Shown: piece by piece, positions 48,001 through 57,800 of the stretch
How the letters are laid out: the number at the start of each line of letters is the position of its first letter
Numbering within the stretch: the stretch's first letter is position 1
Source: Bolinopsis microptera
Taxonomy: Eukaryota > Ctenophora > Tentaculata > Lobata > Bolinopsidae
Length of the DNA stretch: 64,000 nucleotides
Direction of reading: 5' to 3'
Assembly: GCF_026151205.1 (NCBI RefSeq)
Contig: NC_087081.1
Span: 12,668,340 to 12,732,339, forward strand
Notes under the pieces: model-generated
What the model saw: only the letters and a program-made list of their open reading frames with translations
The model's database searches: none
Told to the model about the DNA's origin: nothing
Translations under genes and position numbers: made by a program

Positions 48001-51000
48001 CTGAGCTAACCTGGACCTATAATGAAACCAGCAGCCTGAGCTAACCTGGACCTATAATGAAACCAGCAGCCTGAGCTTACCTGGACCTATACTGAAACCA
48101 GCAGCATGAGCTTACCTGGACCTATGATGAAACCAGCAGCCTGAGCTTACATGGACTTATAATGACACCAGCAGCCTGAGCTTACCTGGAGCTATAATGA
48201 AACCAGCACCCTGAGCTTACCTGGACCTCTAATGAAACCAGCAGCCTGAGCTAACCTGGACCTATGATGAAACCAGCAGCCTGAGCTAACCTGGACCTAT
48301 AATGAAACCAGCAGCCTGAGCTAACCTGGACCTATAATGAAACCAGCAGCCTGAGCTTACCTGGACCTATACTGAAACCAGCAGCATGAGCTTACCTGGA
48401 CCTATGATGAAACCAGCAGCCTGAGCTTACATGGACTTATAATGACACCAGCAGCCTGAGCTTACCTGGAGCTATAATGAAACCAGCACCCTGAGCTTAC
48501 CTGGACCTCTAATGAAACCAGCAGCCTGAGCTAACCTGGACCTATGATGAAACCAGCAGCCTGAGCTTACCTGGACCTATGATGAAACCAGCAGCCTGAG
48601 CTTACCTGGACCTATGATGAAACCAGCAGCCTGAGCTTACCTGGACCTATAATGAAACCAGCAGCCTGAGCTTACCTGGACCTATAATGAAACCAGCAGC
48701 CTGAGCCATGGAACCTTTGCTAACCACAGCAGTCCTCTCGTCTAATGAGGTAACTGTACCAAGATGCGATCTTGCTAGAGCGATACAACCTGAAATATAT
48801 GGAGATGTTAACTGTTAAGTCATATCAGCTACATCAGTAACGTGCTAAACTCAGCATAACTCTGACGAGTAAAGTGGCGGATATGTAGTGATGTGACAGT
48901 GGAGGAATGGTGTACGTGATGTATAGTTTGTATACATACCACATGTGTTTAAAATACATATAATCTAGTTCATTATGTACGTGATGTATACATACCACAT
49001 GTGTTTAAAATACATATAATCTAGTTCATTATGTACGTGACAATAAATGACATGTATTTTGTGATTCTGTAACAGTTTCAGATTTCCGGTTGTGTCATGA
49101 ATCACGTGATAGTAAATCTATGATAGGAACACAGTGTGCTGATCACTGAGCTAGATAATAACAGATAATACCAGATATATAAGTTAAATACGTATCGGGA
49201 AATGTGACCTAATACTGCAAATTCATAGAGTCCGCTGCTTTAATGGTATTTACACTGAGAGTCAAAATGTTGCAAAATTGTATCAAGTTCTCTTCTTTTT
49301 TTCTAGGAAATCGAACTGTTATGAATTCTACAGTAAAGTTTTGGAGAGGTTAATCTACGTTATAATATATTGAGCTCCTATTTTACATGCTTGAGATCAT
49401 AATTTACACGTGACGGCTATAAACCAATCAGTCGTTATCAATAACATTTAAGCTCTTCTCTGAGGAGTTTTCGCCTAAAACCAAGCAGAAAAGTTGATAC
49501 TTTAACTTGATAGTGCTTTAACGCACACCAGAAAGCAAGAAGCCCTAGATCATATCTATGTTCTATATATTGTTAAGATTACATTTACAAATATTTTGAA
49601 TTTTCAGTTTTGACTGTCAGTAAGGATGTAGAACTTTCTTAGCTGTTCGATAACAAGCGTAACAACCAATTTCTTATCAGTTACCTATCACCAAATAAGG
49701 TTACAAACTGTTCCATCTACAAAACTGATATTAAAACTAGCACCAGGAATGTACCGGCTTTATCGGATATAACAGAGAAGAAATGAGGGACTCAGGAATT
49801 CTTAATGATGATGTATTATTGAATAATTATCATGAAATATTTGTTATTCATAATGACTTAATAATGAGCTTAACGTATCTTGAGGGTCTTCTGTTTTACC
49901 AAGCTGGGTAATTCAAAACCATCATGTCTCTCATGAACAAATGAAGTTATAGGCATTAAATGAAACGTATCATTTGCATGTGATAACAAACTTAACGGCT
50001 ATTTTAAAAGCAAGTTCAAAAATCACCTCTCCACCATTACCCTTCCTCACAACTAATAAACTAATTAACTGATTAACATACTAATTGATTAATTACTAAC
50101 CAGCACCCCCGCCGCTGATGACACGCCCAATCACCACAACCCATAAAGCTCCAGTAGGAGATGAGTCCTTTACCAGACACGCTAGGGCGTAGAGAAGATT
50201 ACCAACTACTCCAATGAACATGGTAAGTTGAACTGGCAGTGTTATTTTACCCCTGAGAAGAACGTAAGTTGAACTGGCAGTGTTATTTTACCCCTGAGAA
50301 GAAGGTAAGTTGAACTGGCAGTGTTATTTTACCCCTGAGAAGGTAAGTTGAACTGGCAGTGTTATTTTACCCCTGAGAAGAAGGTAAGTTGAACTGGCAC
50401 TGGTGTTATTTTATCTCTGAGAAGAAGGTAAGTTGAACTGGTAGTGTTATTTTACCCCTGAGAAGAAGGTAAGTTGAACTGGTAGTGTTATTTTACCCCT
50501 GAGAAGAAGGTAAGTTGAACTGGTAGTGTTATTTTACCCCTGAGAAGAACGTAAGTTGAACTGGCAGTGTTATTTTACCCCTGAGAAGAACGTAAGTTGA
50601 ACTGGCAGTGTTATTTTACCCCTGAGAAGAAGGTAAGTTGAACTGGTAGTGTTATTTTACCCCTGAGAAGAAGGTAAGTTGAACTGGCACTGGTGTTATT
50701 TTATCTCTGAGAAGAAGGTAAGTTGAACTGGCAGTGTTATTTTACCCCTGAGAAGAAGGTAAGTTGAACTGGTAGTGTTATTTTACCCCTGAGAAGAAGG
50801 TAAGTTGAACTGGTAGTGTTATTTACCCCTGAGAGACTGGGTAAGAGGTAAGTTGAACTGGTAGTGTTATTTTACCCCTGAGAAGAAGGTAAGTTGAACT
50901 GGTAGTGTTATTTTACCCCTGAGAAGAAGGTAAGTTGAACTGGCAGTGTTATTTTACCCCTGGGAAGAAGGTAAGTTGAACTGGTAGTGTTATTTTACCC

Positions 51001-52868
51001 CTGAAAAGATGGTAAGTTGAACTGGCAGTGTTATTTTACCCCTGAGAAGAAGGTAAGTTGAACTGGTAGTGTTATTTTACCCCTGAGAAGAAGGTAAGTT
51101 GAACTGGCAGTGTTATTTTACCCCTGGGAAGATGATATAATATTAGTATTTATAGTAGGGTACAATTACTGCGCTGTGTACGTGACTTCTTTAAGTGTAT
51201 TGTAGGTTTGCAGCGATTACATTTAATTAGTTTATGGAATGTGTTTAACGTTTATCACATTTAGAAGTGTTACTGTTGGACAAGTGGTATGAAATTTTAG
51301 TGGGAAGGAATTTAATATAGGATGATAGATTACTCAGCAGAAACAGAGCCAATCAAATTACAGGGTGGGCCAAAAGTCGGTGGGCATGTGTTGGCCTTGA
51401 TAGCTCCGCCGTGTTTTATATTTGAGAGCTGTTGCTTTGCAGATGGCATACTGTACCTTCTGGTTCGAGGATTCCGTCGTCAAAATTTGAAAATTCGAAT
51501 ATTTAAAACCACGCCCATTCAAAATTAAAACACCTATATTGTTCTCTCTGAACATGCTGGACGCCTGATTTTTTCAGAAACGGTAGATTAGTAAATGTTG
51601 CATCTGTTCTGAAAAAATGCATTTTGTGTATCTCGTTAACAAAATTGACTGGGTGATTATGTGACACCGTGACACGACACCTTAACTGGGCAGCCTTAAC
51701 GATTCCCATAATGTTTAATGGGGTGGTTAACGGGGTGACCTTATCACGTGATTAGGTAAGCCAATCACCTGATCACACGTAATGAATTAACTCGTTATGC
51801 TTCGTATCTCGGCCATACGAGAAGCTACAACTGTAATTTGTTCAGGACAAACGTAATTCGAATGGCCAAACACAATTCAATAAAATTTAGCTCGTTCCGA
51901 CTATCCAAACTATCAAATAAATGTAAAAATGAACCTTCATTTGAAAAAAAATGTACTCTAATATTTTTCGATTTGATAAATTCCCCGAACCAGTGGTGGT
52001 AGTAAGTCGTACCAGAAAGAATTATTTCAATTAGTCACTCAGTGACTGAGCTATTAAGGCCAACGTATGCCCACTGACTTTTGGCCCACCCTGTATTTGC
52101 TACACAGCACTAGTTTGAAAGTATCAGCTACTTTTTATGATGTCAACACTACTATATTTAGACAAGGATTAAGTCAGGTGTGGCTGCAGCCAGAGTTATT
52201 ATTTATAACAAATAACTTGGGTTACAGCCTAACCTGCATACCTGATATCTGACTCACAAATCAGAGCAGTTCTAGGTCATCTACAGATTAGAAATTACCC
52301 ATTATCAAGGGAAATTTGGATTAAGTTTTTTGAGAAGCAGTTTCCTACCTTACTGTGGACCATTTTCCTACGAGAGGAGAAGCAAGAAGTTGACCGAATG
52401 AATACCCAGCTGCTGCAAACCCCAGAAATGAATAGTTAACAGATGGGCTGATGTGTTGTAAATAGGGCCAAAGCGAGGGCAGCAGAATTGAAAACCCTGA
52501 AAATATAATTATTAACTGATTTTAGGACAGGTTGCCAAATAATCTAATAAACTTTCAAGTAACTTCGCAAAGTTTCGATCGCACTACCTTCCTATAAATT
52601 GCACAATAGTACTGAACTTTACCTCCTGTTTCTCTATGAACATTATCGATTTAACTCATTATTATTACCTGTGCTGTTTAGAAATAAAACGAGGTACATT
52701 ATTCTGATACTCCTCCATCTTTTCTGCTCCGCTACCATGAAATAACTGCAGAGTTTACAGGATTATTTTACATAATTGTATGCAAATACATTCAGAGAAG
52801 ATTTTGTGAATTGTAAGAATTAGAAAAAATTAGTAGACTAACCTGCTTTCTTCGCCATTCATTGTCAT
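41918..52868 (-). CDS. MFSD8: MFSD8/CLN7-type lysosomal MFS transporter, complete, 14 exons
   Basis: This is a major facilitator family membrane protein. The vertebrate relative is lysosomal (CLN7), with a reported role as a chloride channel or transporter. Exons: 52868-52843, 52745-52669, 52496-52349, 50252-50101, 48789-48676, 47646-47557, 46753-46646, 46437-46323, 46085-45991, 45654-45512, 45301-45214, 43969-43887, 43726-43632, then 42977-42854 or 42041-41918. All phases agree, giving 485 aa with either end (the human protein is 518). Matching stretches: RWRSIRIMYLVLFLNSTG, SLWPYLQHISP, AGYSFGQLLASPLVGKWS, GRVISGGGAG, SLDERTAVVS, QAAGFIIGPG, KRFGERKMMGIAF, IPRIQWTPLSN, RTSKILGPHPQGTVMG and SFSRAVGPAIF. 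Twelve membrane segments are expected. Exon 3 must end at 52349 (AAG then GTAGG) to keep frame. Exon-edge tandem repeats, a Tc1/mariner-like element and an hAT-like element lie in its introns. Confidence 0.93.
42126..42188. repeat. 63-bp perfect palindrome near MFSD8 exon 14b
   Basis: Arms 42126-42156 and 42158-42188 (31 bp each) are exact reverse complements around one C, starting ATATATTTCTTGTCATACGT. It lies 85 bp upstream (in transcript sense) of the exon 14b acceptor, so in pre-mRNA it would form a strong hairpin between the two alternative last exons. Confidence 0.9.
42854..42977 (-). CDS. MFSD8 alternative last exon 14a
   Basis: The exon is 124 nt with acceptor TATTTCAG, phase 2, 41 codons beginning PAMVYVLAPALSIAPILVFL and ending RDLFT plus TGA. 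It encodes the last membrane segment and tail. A poly(A) signal candidate (AATAAA on the minus strand) lies at 42346-42341. The ungapped alignment with exon 14b has 13 of 41 identical residues, including LGS.H/FGS.H and the final FT. Confidence 0.75.
44374..44459. repeat. 18-bp inverted repeat
   Basis: Arms 44374-44391 and 44442-44459 (TAGATGATTGTGAACACG and its complement) are perfect around a 50-nt loop that itself contains TGCCAACTCAGTTGGCA. It is a compact foldback unit in MFSD8 intron 11. Confidence 0.8.
44842..45137. mobile_element. Non-autonomous hAT-type MITE with 8-bp target duplication
   Basis: CTGTCACG at 44842-44849 repeats at 45130-45137. Between them a 280-bp element has perfect 12-bp ends CAGTGGCGTAAC / GTTACGCCACTG. 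An 8-bp target duplication and CAGTGG ends are hAT hallmarks. The interior has GGCGCC-rich repeats and a C run of about 30, and no coding capacity. It is inserted in MFSD8 intron 11. Confidence 0.85.
46608..46638. repeat. (GTGAAA)n simple repeat
   Basis: Five or six copies of GTGAAA lie immediately after the exon 7 donor of the MFSD8-type gene (in transcript sense, CACTTTCAC-type pyrimidine-rich sequence). Confidence 0.8.
47297..47640 (-). repeat. 119-bp triplication covering MFSD8 exon 6 and its donor
   Basis: Copies start at 47297, 47416 and 47535 with an exact 119-bp period and essentially no divergence. Each holds exon 6 coding sequence (LVTSLVQKGFCYESWEVSQY) plus the donor GTATAAG. Only the copy at 47557-47646 has a real acceptor (TTTTGTTCAG). 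In the other two the matching place reads GTCACTGCTTTGG with no AG, so they are exon copies with a donor but no acceptor. Confidence 0.95.
47819..48705 (-). repeat. 35-bp minisatellite built from the MFSD8 exon 5 end plus donor
   Basis: About 25 copies. In transcript sense the unit contains GCTGCTGGTTTCATTATAGG, then TCCAG, then GTAAGCTCAG: the last 25 nt of exon 5 (AAGFIIGPG) followed by its 5' splice site. The exon-proximal copy (donor at 48675) gives the correct reading frame. A larger 280-bp period (8 units) repeats variant copies at 48091 and 48371. Confidence 0.95.
48790..50100. other. MFSD8 intron 4, nothing coding recognised
   Basis: AT-rich intronic sequence. A direct duplication of about 65 bp (48930-49038, with ACATGTGTTTAAAATACATA) and CACGTG sites near 49104 and 49409 are the only structures seen. 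Confidence 0.6.
50223..51130 (-). repeat. 41-bp minisatellite built from the MFSD8 exon 4 acceptor plus exon start
   Basis: About 22 copies. In transcript sense the unit contains the acceptor CTTCTTCTCAG followed by GGGTAAAATAACACTGCC and AGTTCAACTTAC, the first codons of exon 4 (GKITLPVQLT). Use of any acceptor further out would bring a stop in frame, so the exon-proximal AG at 50253 must be used for a normal product. Confidence 0.95.
51359..52095. mobile_element. Non-autonomous Tc1/mariner-type element with TA duplication
   Basis: A 733-bp element (51361-52093) is flanked by TA. Its ends begin CAGGGTGGGCCAAAAGTC and continue as inverted repeats for at least 46 bp with a few mismatches (right end reversed: the same 18 bases, then AGTGGGCAT). 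It has no long open frame. It sits in MFSD8 intron 3. Confidence 0.85.
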
Positions 52869-53770
52869 TCTGATAGTTTTAAAACAAGTCTATCTTAGAT
52901 GTAAATGCCAAACCACAGCTTTCACTTATCCTCCTTTCGTATGCATCTTGTTTGATTTGATGCTAGTTTGAGAAATATATTTAAAGCTTCACGCTGGAGA
53001 GGTGTCGGCCGTAATGTGATGCATATTCAAAACCACAATCTTAGTTGTATACAGCCAGAAATATTTGACATGTTGTATTTATAAAGTATTACAAGGTGAT
53101 GAAGTTTTATCTCAGAGTGGCAACTTGACAGAGAAATTCCCTACAATCTGATACACATTTGATGGACCACTCTGAATTATCAGTATTTAGCAGTGCTTAC
53201 CCTCGCAGCTACCCTCGTTTTAAAGTACCTGATTCCATCAGGTACAGGTATTGTTCAGTTACATCTCAAAGAAAAGAAAGGATCTTAAATTTGAGAAAAT
53301 ATATTTAATTTTCTAATGACCCAAATCATTGACCCCCAACAGCTCAGAGTTCCCTCAAACAATGTGTGGAATAGCACTGTGCAGTGGAAAAGCGAGATTT
53401 TAACCATCAGAGGACACAAAGTAAAAACACACCTCTGGTAACATTTCACCAAATTAATAGATACAGAAAGTCAGAAATGAGAAAGAAAAGTCGTATAAAT
53501 ATCAAAACAATCAATAAATTATTAAATCTAAGCATTAATCCTATCATTTATACTTTAAAAGCGATCTTCCTTATATTATCTCCATGCAATTTAATACAAG
53601 TTGAAGTGACTAAATCTGGTTAACAATGATAAGTTAGTTTACACAGAACAGTCTCTTCAGCGACATGTGTGACTTATTCGTAATAGTGTCCATCCTCTGA
53701 TGGGTTGCAATTTGTGGGGAACGAAGATCTTGTATCACTATTATTTTTGGAAATGCAAATGAGCAAAAAC

Positions 53771-54094
53771 TCATATTCCTTCTGATTTATCTTTTATTAG
53801 TTCCAAATCAAGTTTGTAATCAGGATCTTTGTTGAAACCGGTATCGAACTGATTTGTCATGACTTGAAAACTGTTTCTCAGATTATCTTCCAACACTGTC
53901 GTCTCCTTTAACATTCCAGGAATACCTTTAGATACGTTTTCTAATTCAGTTCTAACGGACTGCAGATCCTGAACAAGCTTGAACAATTCCTCTCCTCCAT
54001 CAACTTCATCAACATGAGAAACCAGGTCGCAGTGTCTGGTGTCCAAGGTTGTCAAGGTATTTTCAAGATCTGTAAAAGTACTTTCAACCTCCAT
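53771..54094 (-). CDS. Small coiled-coil protein, unrecognised
   Basis: The frame starts MEVESTFTDLENTLTTLDTR and ends LELIKDKSEGI, 107 aa. It is rich in heptad-like Leu/Val spacing (FKLVQDLQSVRTELENV, LEDNLRNSFQVM), so a helical coiled coil is likely. The frame stays open upstream to about 54226, but an acceptor-like CGGTACAG sits exactly before the ATG. The gene lies between the MFSD8-type gene (same strand) and the USF-type gene (opposite strand). The length and start faintly recall SKA2-like kinetochore proteins, but I would not name it from this. Confidence 0.5.
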   Translation of the reverse strand: MEVESTFTDLENTLTTLDTRHCDLVSHVDEVDGGEELFKLVQDLQSVRTELENVSKGIPGMLKETTVLEDNLRNSFQVMTNQFDTGFNKDPDYKLDLELIKDKSEGI

Positions 54095-54806
54095 CTGTAC
54101 CGATTTAGTAAGTGACACAAGACAAAAGAAATAAACAACAAAGCTTCGGTTGATTGGAAGTGGTATATATGATGTAAGATACCGTATAATTGGACAAAGA
54201 GTCACGAGTTCGCTTGGGTAAAACAATTGGTAATAAAGTGCAGTAGCGCTCGATTTTCATACTGCGATATAACAACTCTACGCCGCGCGCGGTATTTAGA
54301 CGGGTTGACAGTTGATCAATTTTGTATAATCATTAAAATTTTTGTACAGAATATTTTATCATAGTACAAATGAACTATTGTAAAACAATAGTATTATGTA
54401 ACAGTTTTTATTAATCTAAACTAATTAATTTTTAATCAACTTTCTTTGTTCAATTTAAACTTTTTAAATTAATAATGAAACTCAATTTCAAAGTTGTAGC
54501 ATAAATTTATTGTGTTTTTCTTCAAATTAAATAAAACAGTTCAATAAAAATATTTTAATATTAATTTTATACTATTATGTATTAAATTTTTTAAAGTTAA
54601 TTTTTAATTTAGGACAGAACTAAACATTTCAGAGATATTGGCGGCGCGCACTTATTAATAGCCGGGAATGGGTAGAAATTATAACGCGTGATTTACTTTC
54701 GGCACTGGATAATGGATTTACTCACATGACACGTCACACACATCACACCACCAGCTGTTGTAGCACATGCTAACATGTGACTTGTTGCTTTGTGTCGTCT
54801 CCCAGC

Positions 54807-57800
54807 ATGCAGATGGACGCCCCATCAACCAGCCAAGATCTCAAACAAGGTTCTTTGACGACTCTTACTTCCACCAAACGGAACCTTCAATCAAATGTTA
54901 ACAGGCAAATTCAGGATTTCAACATCTCAACTCACATAGAGGATCAACAGAGGGTCCAGACTCAATATCAGCCCATTCAAACAAACAACCAGAGCGTGGT
55001 TGTCGTCTCTGGCGATCAGATATTACACCAGAATAACTCTCCTATCTCGCAATTCTCCGGTATAATACCCTTCGATGGGAGTGGTGCTAGGGTCGTGAAC
55101 ATTGTCTCCAATGACTCTATGCCCATGCTGCTCGGCAATATTAACCAGCCAAACCGCGCTTTAGCTCAAACTATTGCAGCACCAATGCAAGGTAAATTGT
55201 TTTGCTATTACGACACGTCCAGTACATGCACGTAAGCTAATTGTTTTTGAGTTGCTAGCTACCTTCTTAAATTCACTGTCAACACAGACAAGGTCTCAAA
55301 ATCTCGCTAGATATCACCTTAAAAGTTATGCTGCAAACTCTTTACTTTTTATGACTGGATACTTTCACCATCGCATGCAACAACCTGGTTGAACATTGAT
55401 TTCACTCTTTACTCTACTCTGCATGCTGGAAGAACCAAAATACCAGGCTCTGGTTTCTAGGTCAAATGACAGTCACGTGGGCCATTACATGTGGCATGAA
55501 ATGGCACGTGTTCAATTATTGGGCATGTGGCGCTGACACGTGCGGCTAATTGACTAAATTAGTGCGATCACGTGACCAGGTTGACGGAGTCACGTGACGC
55601 ACACGTTGCAGGAACCTTGCATTGGTTGCACCCTCATAGGGACCCCCTGTCTGTTTTCATTGTTTTATTGTTGTTTGGGGCTTTAATATTAAGTGCTTAA
55701 CCGAATAATTGTTTCCAGTTATTACGAGGTTCAGTTTTGAAGTTGTCATTTTGGGTTTTTTCTAGTTCGCACATCGGCCGCCATTGTGGCCACATTGTGT
55801 TCCCGTGTCTTCTTAACATCTCGGGCTTATTTTGTTTTGTTTTGCATTTTATACTTACTCTTTGTACTGAAGTAGCCCATATCAGTTAACCATGAAGTTA
55901 TCACACTAGCTTATTAACCATGAATCTGATGTATACGAACCAAAACCAGCAGCAACAGCAGCAATCCCAGAAACCACACATACAAGAAAAATTTAACGGT
56001 ACGTTTATGTAAAACTTGCAATCAGTGTACTGAATACATTCTTCTTTTTCTCTTGTAAAATTGTGTCGCGCTCTTTAGATTGTTTAAAAATCAATATGAA
56101 TTTTTTCATCCTCTTTTTGCAGATTCAATTTATTTTTGTTTGAAAGTAGGTTGAAAGTAGTAGTATGGTGATATGTTAGGATATTGCCAGCCGAACTCTG
56201 CTCCTTTATCAAGACATGTCTTTTCATTTCAGTTGTGGGAAACACGGTGAACGCTCAGCAGGTCAGATCGACTCTGTCTCCCTCGCTCGTAGCGGGCGTG
56301 ACACCAATGCAAGGTTCTTACTTTGCTGACTTTTCTGTTTATCTACTGTCACACTTTTAATTCTAGATGTCTCTTTCGTTGTGTGATGTGCATGTTTCAC
56401 TTGTGTTCAATGTTTTGTTTTCTTAGCTTCTCTTCCCAACCACATACATTACATCAACGATTATTTCTCTGTCCATGAAATGCACTTTTTCGACTTAACA
56501 TCCGTTTTAATAAATTAGTAAGTCCACCAATATTCATCTGTAACCCCTTCTTTATTTTCAGCGGGACAAATCCTAAACCTAGGAACAGCAAATCACGGTG
56601 TTGGAGGCCAGATTCTAAACTTACCGAACGGCCCGACGGGAGGAGGTCAGTTCTACGTCATGATACCTCAGTCACCAGTTGATGTGAATCATCAGAAGAT
56701 AGCTCCACGTGCACATGGTGCCGCGTAAGTAACTTCATTATAGTTAAATGATTAACAATTGGCACAGTGGTACTGCTTGGCTCACCATTGATGATAGTTC
56801 ATTACACATGGGTCGTTTTAAACATCCCAATGAGGTAGATAGTACAGAATTTGTGGCTAGCCATTTCAATTACCGTTCAGTTGGGCGGTTTCGCAGTGAT
56901 TTACGATGATATCCCCACTATAATTCATCCTGTAAATTACCCGGCAATCGTTATGCTGTATTCTACTCACGTGACTCAAACTAACCAATCAGAGAGCTGT
57001 ATTTTAGTCAAGTGACTCAAACTAACTTATCAGAAATCCGTATAATCCAGTGGCGGGTACTTAACTATAATCTTTAGCAGTAGCAGCAGCGGTTCCACTT
57101 TAACAATACCATAATGGAGTATAGAGCGACTTGGTCGTTAGCTTTAATCTCTTTTGAATACTGCTCTACTTAAATCAATTGTATGCCAGCATTTAATTAC
57201 ATTCATATTGAGAGCTAGTTTACTCTGCAAACTAGCTTACTCTTAGTGAAGTCTTAAGATTGGAATTTAAAAAAAGACTATTATAACCAAGATGGTAACA
57301 ATTAAATATAAAACAGAAATCATTCCTGGTTATCTTCTGATAATCATGAAAAACATTCGTCCATCAATTTAAGCTCCTCGTCATCAAATGGATCTAAGAT
57401 AAAGTTACCCCACTGTGTCGTGGACCCCTTTATTGAATTTACTCATTGTCTCTGTTTATAAGGCCAAGGTTAGGTCTGCTCAACTTGGTAATATTTAGTT
57501 CAAGTACTAATAAGTAAGCACTTAATTAGTACTAATAACATCAAAGAAATACTTATCTCAGAAGTACTCGTATAACAGTAATCACTTAAAGTCTGTTGAT
57601 ACCAACTCCCCAAGACTTTCTCCCTCACTTACCCCATATCCCTCCTTATTTCAGGACATAACCTACCTCACAACGTCTCATTTACTCGCCATTATGCTAC
57701 TGAGAATCAGAGTACTGTACTCAAACAATGTGTTCTGAATACCTATAAATAATAATGGACTTTACTAGACAACCATCCCAATCATTTCAGTTTTGAGGCT

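Noticed and set aside
47819..51130. CRISPR-like arrays at the two minisatellites
   Set aside because: Units are head-to-tail without unique spacers, and they consist of exon and splice-site sequence of a eukaryotic gene.
54244..54690. Complete dispersed element sharing AGCGCTCGATTTTCATAC with 38379
   Set aside because: The shared part is short and I could not define ends or a target duplication.
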